Source: AC-37 sp045805345
Lineage (GTDB): Bacteria > Actinomycetota > Thermoleophilia > Solirubrobacterales > Thermoleophilaceae
Direction: 5' to 3'
DNA: 13,559 bases
Assembly: GCA_045805345.1 (NCBI GenBank)
Contig: JBJMLK010000232.1
Location: forward strand, 1 to 13,559
The position numbers and the translations under genes were made by a program. The notes beneath the pieces are model-generated. The model ran no database searches, had not been told where the DNA came from, and worked only from the letters and a program-made list of their open reading frames with translations. This document shows, one piece after another, positions 5,204 to 12,758 of this stretch (position 1 is its first letter; each line of letters begins with the position of its first letter).

Positions 5204-6126
5204 CGCGCCGCGAGCGGTTCGGCGAGCTCCCAGTCGCGCAGCGCGTGCTCCACCGCCCTGACGAACGACCGCGGCCGCATCCCGAACAGCTCGCGCGCGC
5301 ACTCGTCGCGCGGCAGGAGGTCGCTCTCGAGGCTCTGCATCAGCGGGCGCACGAGGTCGAGCGGCTGGGCGGTGATCGCGCTCACGACGGCACTCGCCGC
5401 CGGCGTCTGCGTCAAGCGGAGGCGCAGCGGCGGCCGGCCCACGCCCATCAGGTCCGCGATCCGCTCGATCATCTCGCCGTACGACAGCACGTCCGGCCCC
5501 ACGACGTCGAGCGACCGGCCCGCCGCGCCGGGCACCTCGCCCGCACGCGCGAGGTACTCCACCGCGTCGCGCTCGTCGATCGGCTGCGTGCGGTTGGCCT
5601 GCCACGCGGGGAAGGGCAGCACGCGCAGCCGCTCGACCAGGCGGACGAGGATCCGGAACGAGGACGAGCGCGCGCCCACCACGATCGAGGCGCGGAACGC
5701 CACCGAGTCCGGCAGCGCGCGCAGCAGGATCTCCTCGACCTCCAGCCGCGACGCCAGGTGGGACGAGAGCGTCGTACCCGCCGGCGGCACGATCCCGCCG
5801 AGGTAGACCGCCCGCTCGACCCCGGCTGCCCGCGCGGCGCTGGCGAAGTTCCGCGCCGCCTTGCGGTCGCGGTCGCCGAACGAGCCGCCGTTCGCGCCGG
5901 CCGCGGTCTCCATCGAGTGGATCAGGTAGTAGGCGGTGGTCACGCCCTCGAGCGCCGCCGCCAGACCCTCGCCGCTGATCAAATCGACGCGAACAGGCTC
6001 GACCCCCGGCAGCTCGCCGAGCCGCGCCAGGTTGCGCACGGCCGCGCGCAGCGGACGCCCCTCGCTTCGCAGCCGCTCCACGAGCCGGCCGCCCACGTAT
6101 CCTGTCGCGCCGGTCACGAGCTCCAT
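5200..6126 (-). CDS. NAD(P)H-binding atypical SDR (NmrA/NDUFA9-like) oxidoreductase
   Basis: A 308-aa extended/atypical SDR with a Rossmann fold. The nucleotide motif TGATGYVGG is at residues 5-13, then the sequence has AAVRNLARL, VDLISGEGLAAALEGVTTAY and the subfamily hallmark YYLIHSM. Next come RDRKAARNFASAARAAGVERAVYLGG, a region that replaces the classical YxxxK catalytic pair, and the C-terminal segments FRASIVVGARSSSFRILVRLVERL, RTQPIDERDAVEYLA and DVVGPDVLSYGEMI. Related proteins are poorly characterised and some are thought to act on quinones, lipids or as redox-sensing scaffolds. Here the role is unassigned. It is the first gene of an operon with the SRPBCC gene (4-base overlap). It has TAAGCT seven bases before its ATG and no ribosome binding site, so it is probably leaderless. 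Confidence 0.92.
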   Translation of the reverse strand: MELVTGATGYVGGRLVERLRSEGRPLRAAVRNLARLGELPGVEPVRVDLISGEGLAAALEGVTTAYYLIHSMETAAGANGGSFGDRDRKAARNFASAARAAGVERAVYLGGIVPPAGTTLSSHLASRLEVEEILLRALPDSVAFRASIVVGARSSSFRILVRLVERLRVLPFPAWQANRTQPIDERDAVEYLARAGEVPGAAGRSLDVVGPDVLSYGEMIERIADLMGVGRPPLRLRLTQTPAASAVVSAITAQPLDLVRPLMQSLESDLLPRDECARELFGMRPRSFVRAVEHALRDWELAEPLAAR

Positions 6127-6133
6127 GGGGCCG

Positions 6134-6143
6134 AGCTTATGAT
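6134..6143. promoter_or_regulatory. Overlapping back-to-back -10 elements for SDR and oxidase genes
   Basis: The two start codons are separated by 26 bases. On the minus strand TAAGCT (6139-6134) is 7 bases before the SDR ATG. On the plus strand TATGAT (6138-6143) is 9 bases before the oxidase GTG. The two hexamers share 6138-6139. Both transcripts would begin at or next to the start codon, and RNA polymerase could occupy only one direction at a time. Confidence 0.55.
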
Positions 6144-6152
6144 GGCCCGAGG

Positions 6153-7115
6153 GTGGCCGACCCGGTCAACGTGCGCGAGTACGAGCACCTCGCCGTCGAG
6201 GCGCTCGACCCTGGCGCCCTCAGCTACTTCACGGGCGGCGCGGGCGACGAGTGGACGCTGCGCCGCAACGAGGAGGCCTACCGCCGCCTCGTCCTGCGCC
6301 CGCGTGTGCTCGTGGACGTCGGCGCCGTGTCGCCCGCCATCGAGCTGCTCGGGCACACCCTGTCGATGCCCGTGGTCGTCGCGCCCACCGCGCTCCTGCG
6401 CGTGGCGCACCCCGACGGCGAGCCGGGCGTAGCACGGGCCGCCGCCGCGGCCGGCACGCTCTCCACGCTGTCCACCCTCGCCACGGCCGCGCCCGCCGAG
6501 GTGGCCGCCGCGGCGCCCGACGCGCCGCGCTGGTTCCAGCTCTAGGAGAGCATCAGGCTCGGCTGGACGATCCCCGCCGGCACCCACGTGCCGGCGTACG
6601 CCGCGATCGCGAAGGGCGGAAGCGAGGCGCCGACGCCGGCGGAGGTGATCGGCATGCTCGACCCGACGCTCACCTGGCGCGACCTCGAGCAGCTCGCCGA
6701 GGCGTCCCCGGTGCCCGTCCTCGTGAAGGGCGTGTTGACGCCCGAGGATGCCCGGCTCGCCGTGGAGCACGGCGCCGCGGGCGTGATCGTGTCGAACCAC
6801 GGCGGCCGCCAGCTCGACGGTGTGGCGGCGACGATCGAGGCGCTGCCCGAGGTGGTGGACGCGGTGGGCGGCGCGACGCCGGTGCTCGTCGACGGCGGCG
6901 TTCGCCGCGGCACGGACGTGGTGAAGGCGCTGGCGCTCGGCGCGAGGGCGACGCTCGTCGGCCGGCCTGTGGTCTGGGCGCTGGCGGCACGCGGTGAGGA
7001 GGGCGTGCGTCACGTGCTCGCGCTGCTGCGCGAGGAGGTGCGGATCGCGCTGGCGCTCCTGGGCTGCCCGCGACCGGCCGACGTCACGCCGGAGCACGTC
7101 GCGGCCGTGCGCTGA
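6153..7115 (+). pseudogene. FMN-dependent alpha-hydroxy-acid oxidase, disrupted by internal deletion and stop
   Basis: The two halves of one (S)-2-hydroxy-acid oxidase/dehydrogenase (glycolate oxidase, LldD family) lie in the same frame. The N-terminal half (GTG at 6153 to TAG at 6543-6545) has the LSYFTGGAGDEWTLRRN flavin-site segment, MPVVVAPTALLRVAHPDGE and ends at RWFQL. The C-terminal half continues in frame after the stop (ESIRLGWTIP...) with DPTLTWRDLEQL, the catalytic Lys region VLVKGVL (Lys codon 6726), the active-site SNHGGRQLDG (His codon 6798, Arg 6807) and DGGVRRGTDVVKALALGARA. Against the family, about 36 codons are missing exactly at the junction. The missing piece would hold the residues equivalent to Tyr129, Asp157 and Arg164 of spinach glycolate oxidase. 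Total length plus 36 gives the normal ~357. It is most likely a non-functional gene, or else a sequencing/assembly error. A GTG at 6588 could start a separate C-terminal fragment, but that would lack an active flavin site. Confidence 0.85.
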
Positions 7116-7307
7116 TACCCCGCAAACAGCGAGCGCGACACGACGTCCGGGGAGAAAAACCCCCATCTAGCGGGGACACGAAAAGGACCGGTTTTGCGAC
7201 AACGCGCCTGGCGGGAGGCTCCCTTCCGTGGCAGGATGGCCGTGGCTCGCGACGGACTCGGCGGGCCGGCTCGCAGAAGTAACTCAGACTCCAGGGGGAG
7301 GGACAAG
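7116..7307 (+). other. Intergenic leader before the four-cysteine protein
   Basis: No gene is seen in these 192 bases. CCCCGC (7118-7123) can pair with GCGGGG (7170-7175), and GGGG (7149-7152) with CCCC around an A-rich loop, so mutually exclusive hairpins are possible. No terminator T-run follows on the plus strand. CAGACT at 7285-7290 is one base away from the TAGACT -10 seen elsewhere, and the strong Shine-Dalgarno GGGGGAGGG (7294-7302) stands 5 bases before the TTG at 7308. Confidence 0.4.
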
Positions 7308-7499
7308 TTGGCGAAGGCCAAGGCGCCTGCATGCGATAACTGCTTCTTCGGGCAGAACCATCTCTGCGCGCTCAACCTGGGCAAGCCGTGTCCGACGTAC
7401 CGGTCGGCCGAGCGCGGCCTCAAGCCCGAGCGTCAGCTCGCCTTCGTCTTCCGGACCGAGCGCACGCGCGCCGTGTACGCCTTTCCGCAGCCGCAGTAG
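7308..7499 (+). CDS. Small four-cysteine protein, uncharacterised
   Basis: A 63-aa protein of unknown function. Four cysteines are arranged C9-x2-C12-x7-C20-x7-C28 (PACDNCFFGQNHLCALN, then GKPCPTYR), which could bind zinc or an iron-sulfur cluster. The C-terminal half has a conserved-looking strand, QLAFVFRTERTRAVYAF. I recall similar short proteins beginning with a CFF..LCAL..PCPTFR pattern in Thermoleophilia genomes, always hypothetical. The frame is open further upstream (from 7194), but TTG at 7308 follows an excellent Shine-Dalgarno (GGGGGAGGG) and sits exactly at the basic AKAKAPACDNC start, so it is preferred. It precedes the MBL-fold gene by 41 bases on the same strand. It is cytoplasmic by lack of any hydrophobic segment. 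Confidence 0.75.
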   Translation: MAKAKAPACDNCFFGQNHLCALNLGKPCPTYRSAERGLKPERQLAFVFRTERTRAVYAFPQPQ

Positions 7500-7525
7500 C
7501 CCTTCCCGCCACCGCTGCGGAGGAA

Positions 7526-7531
7526 TAGACT
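7526..7531 (+). promoter_or_regulatory. -10 element (TAGACT) of the MBL-fold gene
   Basis: TAGACT ends 9 bases before the ATG at 7541. A GGAGG just before it (7519-7523) is too far from the start codon to serve as a ribosome binding site. This fits a transcript beginning at or within a few bases of the ATG. The same hexamer precedes the TetR gene at 12074. Confidence 0.55.
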
Positions 7532-7540
7532 CGCGCCGCA

Positions 7541-8335
7541 ATGCGGCTGACCATTCTGGGCAAGTCGCCGTCCTGGCAAGACGCCGGTGGGGCGTGCTCG
7601 GGTTACCTCATCGAGGAGGAGGGAACCGCCGTGGTCGTGGACTGCGGGAACGGCGTGTTCTCGAAGCTGCGCCGCTTCCGCGACTACACGCGCGTGGACG
7701 CGGTCGTGATCTCGCATCTGCACGCCGACCACTTCCTCGACCTCGTTCCGTACGCCTACGCGCTCACCTACGCGCCGCGCCAGCAACCGGTCCCCGTCGA
7801 CCGCTGGCCGGGCACCGAGGAGCCGGCGCGCCCGCGGCTCATCGCGCCGCAGGGCGCCGTCGAGACGTTCCGCCGGGTGGTCGGCTCCTGGGGCAACGAG
7901 GACCTGATCGAGAACGCGTTCCGGATCGAGGAGTACGCGGCCGACGCGCGGCCGGCCGTCGGCCCGCTCGAGTTCAGCTTCCGCTCGGTGCCGCACTTCC
8001 TGGAGACGTTCGCGATCCGCGTCGAGTCGTCGGCGAGCGGCGGGTGCTTCGCCTTCGGCGCCGACAGCCGCCCGACCGTCGACCTCGTGGAGTTCGCGCA
8101 GGACGCCGACCTGCTGCTGATCGAGGCGACGCTCCCGCGACCGGAGCGCTCGGGCATGCGCGGGCACCTCACGCCGCGCGAGGCCGGCGAGCACGGCAGG
8201 GCCGCCGCCGCGCGCCGGCTCGTGCTCACCCACATCTCGGACGAGCTCGACGCCCTCTGGGCGCAGTCCGAGGCGCGGGACGCATTCGGGGGACCGGTCG
8301 AGATGGCGCGCGAGGGCGCCGTCTACAAGGTCTGA
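7541..8335 (+). CDS. MBL-fold metallo-hydrolase (RNase Z/YhfI-like group)
   Basis: A 264-aa metallo-beta-lactamase-fold hydrolase with a complete-looking dinuclear metal site: HLHADH (His59, His61, Asp63, His64), His152 in VPHFLETF, Asp175 in GADSRP, and His231 in LTHIS. The segment TLPRPERSGMRGHLTPREAG with His209 resembles the tRNase Z-like branch (also called Elac or YhfI type) rather than lactamases. It lacks the long exosite arm of true tRNase Z, and the length is below the usual ~300. It may act on RNA, cyclic nucleotide or another phosphodiester, but no substrate can be named from sequence. It is cytoplasmic, with no signal peptide. It lies 54 bases upstream of Hsp20, which has its own promoter. 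A leaderless -10 stands at 7526. Confidence 0.92.
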   Translation: MRLTILGKSPSWQDAGGACSGYLIEEEGTAVVVDCGNGVFSKLRRFRDYTRVDAVVISHLHADHFLDLVPYAYALTYAPRQQPVPVDRWPGTEEPARPRLIAPQGAVETFRRVVGSWGNEDLIENAFRIEEYAADARPAVGPLEFSFRSVPHFLETFAIRVESSASGGCFAFGADSRPTVDLVEFAQDADLLLIEATLPRPERSGMRGHLTPREAGEHGRAAAARRLVLTHISDELDALWAQSEARDAFGGPVEMAREGAVYKV

Positions 8336-8375
8336 GGCGCGGCGCTGGGCGCGCTTCACGGGCGCGCGGCCGGGG

Positions 8376-8381
8376 TACCCT
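8376..8381 (+). promoter_or_regulatory. -10 element (TACCCT) of the hsp20-lon operon
   Basis: TACCCT lies 8 bases before the ATG at 8390, and there is no Shine-Dalgarno. Just upstream, GGGCGCGC is present twice (8347-8354 and 8360-8367). Its GCGCGC cores could form a 6-bp hairpin that might end the MBL transcript. I see no HrcA CIRCE element and no clear HspR (HAIR) inverted repeat here. Confidence 0.5.
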
Positions 8382-8389
8382 TGCGCCCC

Positions 8390-8847
8390 ATGGCCTCGGA
8401 GCGCGACCTGTTCGCCAACTTCGACCGTATGCGGCGGGAGATCGACGAGCTGTTCGGGGACGTCTTCGACCGCGGCTCGCTCGGCGCCGGCCGGCGCCAG
8501 TTCTCGCCGCACGTCGACGTCTACTACTGCGGGCAGCCGCCGCGCGCGATCGTGAAGGTCGAGCTGGCGGGCGTCGACGTCGACGACGTCGGGCTCGAGA
8601 TCCGCGGGCGCCAGCTCGTGATCGAGGGCGAGCGCCGCGCGCAGGAGTCGGAGGGCCGGCTCTACCAGCAGATCGAGATCCCGCACGGACCGTTCCGGCG
8701 CGTGGTCGAGCTCGGCGCCGACGTGGTGGCCGACGCGGCGCGCGCCTCCTACGACGACGGCATCCTGCGCGTGGAGATCCCGATCGCCGCGCCGGACGAC
8801 GAGCGCCGCCAGGTGCCGATCCGCGGTCGCGAGCCGACCGAGGAGCG

Positions 8848-8851
<4 letters not shown>
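8390..8851 (+). CDS. Hsp20/alpha-crystallin family small heat-shock protein
   Basis: A 153-aa ATP-independent holdase chaperone that binds unfolding proteins in the cytoplasm. The N-terminal arm (residues 1-40) includes RDLFANFDRMRREIDELFGD, as in class A bacterial Hsp20. The alpha-crystallin domain runs ~42-132, with HVDVYY, AIVKVELAGVDVDDVGLEI, RGRQLVIEGER and the diagnostic GILRVEIP (124-131). The C-terminal tail has VPIRG, a possible partial I-x-I-like anchor for oligomerisation. ATG at 8390 is chosen because it starts the canonical MASERDLF arm and lies 8 bases after TACCCT. An in-frame TTG at 8381 overlaps the -10 and is unlikely. Its stop overlaps the Lon start (ATGA), so chaperone and protease are made together. 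Confidence 0.95.
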
Positions 8852-11286
<2,435 letters not shown>

Positions 11287-11370
11287 GCACGAAGACGCTC
11301 GCCTCCGGCCTGCATCACGTGAAGGCGATGGTCACCGCCAAGTTCAAGAAGAACGGCAAGACCAAGACGG
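11287..11370 (+). pseudogene. Possible remnant of a surface Ig-like/beta-sandwich domain gene
   Basis: In one frame directly after lon, the translation reads TLASGLHHVKAMVTAKFKKN and then GKTKTVTQ, which resembles the last strands of bacterial Ig-like or surface-repeat domains of the type GxHxVxAxVTxKxxGKTKTVT. There is no start codon context, no upstream domain and no stop that fits. The frame runs on without similarity into the next gene. It may be a decayed gene fragment or a chance match in GC-rich DNA. The rest of the 191-base gap holds only the promoter of the next gene. Confidence 0.25.
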
Positions 11371-11443
11371 TCACCCAAGGATCTGACGGCCGGTTTCGGG
11401 ATCTGCTGAGGCGGCGGCGCTGTTCCGCACAGCCCGCTCCGGG

Positions 11444-11449
11444 TATGTT
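11444..11449 (+). promoter_or_regulatory. Candidate -10 (TATGTT) of the Lys-rich membrane protein gene
   Basis: TATGTT is placed to start transcription around 11456, giving a ~22-base leader. The leader contains AAGGAG (11458-11463) and a functional Shine-Dalgarno GAGGAG (11468-11473) four bases before the ATG at 11478. Unlike several neighbours this gene therefore has a leadered mRNA. No convincing -35 is visible. Confidence 0.4.
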
Positions 11450-11477
11450 TCCTCGCAAGGAGCGTCCGAGGAGAGCC

Positions 11478-11945
11478 ATGGCATCGAAGAAGAAGACGGC
11501 TGCGAAGGCCGGAGCGGGTGCGGTAGGCGCCGCGAAGGCGGCGCGGTCCAATCCCTACGTGCAGCAGCTGGTCGAGGACGACCAACTGCGCGACAACCTG
11601 CGTACGGCCTACGAGTCGGCGCGCAAGGCGTACGAGCGCATGTCGAACGGGAAGGGCCCCGTAAAGGCCATCACCGACGACAAGAAGACGCAGAAGGAGC
11701 TGAAGGAGGCCGCATCCTCGCTGCGCGAGGCGGCCGACACCCTGCGCGGCGCGAAGAAGAAGAAGAAGCGCCGCGGCGGGAGGGTCCTCCTCCTCGTCGT
11801 GGGCGTCGGCGCGGCGCTCGCCCTCTCCGAGGGTCTGCGCAAGAAGGTGCTCGACGCGCTGTTCGGTGCGGAGGAGGAGTTCGAGTACAGCTCGACGACC
11901 ACCTCGTCCGGATCCTCGGCGCAACCGGCGGGCGCGACCACCTAG
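11478..11945 (+). CDS. Lys-rich single-pass membrane protein, uncharacterised
   Basis: A 155-aa protein of unknown function. The N-terminus is basic (MASKKKTAAKAGAGAVGAAK). Residues ~25-92 are charged helical sequence (NPYVQQLVEDDQLRDNLRTA, then ESARKAYERMSNGKGPVKAI, KTQKELKEAASSLREAADTL), likely coiled coil. A cluster of five Lys and two Arg (residues 93-99) then precedes one membrane helix, VLLLVVGVGAALAL (103-116). The tail has ALFGAEEEFEYSSTT and a Ser/Thr/Ala-rich end. By the positive-inside rule the coiled-coil part is cytoplasmic. Similar proteins occur, in my recollection, as hypotheticals in Solirubrobacterales. The ATG at 11478 is chosen because of GAGGAG four bases before it. An open frame from 11319 is not used. 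It follows lon, has its own promoter, and ends 21 bases before a strong terminator. Confidence 0.82.
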   Translation: MASKKKTAAKAGAGAVGAAKAARSNPYVQQLVEDDQLRDNLRTAYESARKAYERMSNGKGPVKAITDDKKTQKELKEAASSLREAADTLRGAKKKKKRRGGRVLLLVVGVGAALALSEGLRKKVLDALFGAEEEFEYSSTTTSSGSSAQPAGATT

Positions 11946-11966
11946 CGCCGCCGAATCGCTTTCGAG

Positions 11967-11992
11967 AAGGGGCGCCGAAAGGCGCCCTTTTT
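11967..11992 (+). terminator. Intrinsic terminator closing the lon/membrane-protein block
   Basis: A 7-bp GC stem (GGGCGCC with GGCGCCC) closed by a GAAA tetraloop is followed directly by five T. The stem can extend by A-U pairs with the AAG before it, so it may also work in reverse. It lies 21 bases after the stop at 11945. This is a textbook Rho-independent terminator. Confidence 0.93.
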
Positions 11993-12011
11993 CGTGGGCA
12001 AACCCTCGACC

Positions 12012-12052
12012 ACCCTCAACGGGGTCTGACCCCCCTCAGGCTGGTTGAGGGT
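12012..12052. repeat. Nested inverted repeats upstream of TetR gene
   Basis: Outer arms ACCCTCAAC (12012-12020) and GTTGAGGGT (12044-12052) are perfect 9-bp complements. Inside them GGGGT and ACCCC form a second hairpin around CTG (12021-12033). The element ends in TTCTCT, a weak pyrimidine tail. It could be a second transcriptional barrier after the main terminator or an upstream binding site for the TetR protein or RNA polymerase. Function is undecided. Confidence 0.5.
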
Positions 12053-12055
12053 TTC

Positions 12056-12077
12056 TCTGGCTGGCCGGCCAGCTAGA
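12056..12077. promoter_or_regulatory. 22-bp palindrome, likely TetR autoregulatory operator
   Basis: The central 14 bp, GCTGGCCGGCCAGC (12060-12073), are a perfect palindrome. TCT on the left matches AGA on the right after one mismatched pair, giving a 22-bp dyad. Its right half overlaps the TAGACT -10 element (12074-12079) of the TetR gene, ideal for repression by blocking RNA polymerase. Size and location match TetR-family operators. Confidence 0.65.
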
Positions 12078-12079
12078 CT
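12074..12079 (+). promoter_or_regulatory. -10 element (TAGACT) of the TetR gene
   Basis: TAGACT ends 7 bases before the GTG at 12087 with no Shine-Dalgarno between, so a leaderless transcript is expected. It is the same hexamer as at 7526. Confidence 0.55.
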
Positions 12080-12086
12080 GCGGCGC

Positions 12087-12701
12087 GTGGAAGCTGCCCA
12101 GGCCGCTCGCTCCGAGCGCCGCCTCGACTCCGACAAGGCCAGGCGGATCGTGGCCGCGATGCGCTCGAGCGTGGCCCGCCGCGGCGCCGCCGGGTCGACC
12201 TTCGACCACGTGGCGCAGGAGGCCGGGGTCTCGCGCGGGCTGCTGCACTACTACTTCGGCTCGAAGGAGCGCCTGCTCGTGGAGGTCGTCCGCCACGACG
12301 CCGAGATCCGCGTCACCGCGATCGAGGAGCGCCTGCGCGGCGCGCGCTCGCTCGACGCGATCGTGCAGGCGCTCGTCTGGGGCCTCGAGCAGTTCGTGGC
12401 CGAGGACGCCGGCAGTCACGCCGTGATCCACGAGCTCCTCAGCGCCGCGCGCCGCAACGACGAGATCCGGGACGAGCTGGCCGCGCTGTATCGCCGCGTG
12501 CGCGCCGAGGTCGGCGAGATCCTCGTGGAGAAGGAGCGCGAGGGCATCGTGACCCTGCGCACCGACGCCGAGTCCGTGGTCGCGATCTTCCTCGCGCTGG
12601 CCGACGGCCTCGAGGTGCAGTTCACCACGGACGCGGACTGGCCCACGGCCGGCGCGCTCGACGCCGCCGTATCGGTGGCTCGGTTCCTGCTCGGCGAGTG
12701 A
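12087..12701 (+). CDS. TetR family transcriptional regulator
   Basis: A 204-aa TetR-type repressor. The N-terminal HTH spans residues ~18-65: RRIVAAMRSSVARRGAAGST, then FDHVAQEAGVSRGLLHYYFGSKERLL, the most conserved stretch of the family. The all-helical ligand-binding and dimerisation domain follows, including IVQALVWGLEQFV and a C-terminal IFLALADGLEVQFTTDADWP. GTG at 12087 is chosen because it follows TAGACT by 7 bases and starts just before the first helix. An in-frame GTG further upstream would lie before the -10. A 22-bp palindrome overlies the promoter, so autorepression is likely. The MMPL transporter gene begins 57 bases downstream on the same strand and is the natural target. The inducer is unknown, probably a hydrophobic compound or lipid. 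Confidence 0.94.
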   Translation: MEAAQAARSERRLDSDKARRIVAAMRSSVARRGAAGSTFDHVAQEAGVSRGLLHYYFGSKERLLVEVVRHDAEIRVTAIEERLRGARSLDAIVQALVWGLEQFVAEDAGSHAVIHELLSAARRNDEIRDELAALYRRVRAEVGEILVEKEREGIVTLRTDAESVVAIFLALADGLEVQFTTDADWPTAGALDAAVSVARFLLGE

Positions 12702-12758
12702 CCGTGAGCCACCTCACACCTGGACCGTCGCGCGCGCGGGATAAGTAACGGCCTTCCG
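12702..12758 (+). promoter_or_regulatory. Gap between TetR and MMPL genes
   Basis: A small inverted repeat GTGAG (12704-12708) and CTCAC (12713-12717) is the only symmetric element. It does not match the TetR palindrome. TAACGG (12746-12751) lies seven bases before the ATG at 12759 and is a weak -10 candidate. No Shine-Dalgarno is visible. The transporter may be co-transcribed with the regulator. Confidence 0.3.

Noticed and set aside
5204..5605. Upstream extension of the SRPBCC frame
   Set aside because: The extra residues are an Arg/Ala shadow of the SDR gene. The domain begins at ATG 5203 in an ATGA overlap.
6543..6545. TAG as a programmed read-through or pyrrolysine codon in the oxidase
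   Set aside because: The stop coincides with the loss of about 36 essential codons, so read-through would not restore a functional enzyme.
8347..8367. Direct repeat GGGCGCGC as a heat-shock operator
   Set aside because: It matches neither CIRCE nor the HAIR consensus, and such GC repeats are expected by chance in this composition.
11319..11477. N-terminal extension of the Lys-rich membrane protein
   Set aside because: The ATG at 11478 has GAGGAG four bases upstream and starts the lineage-type basic N-terminus. The extension crosses a likely promoter and lacks a ribosome site.
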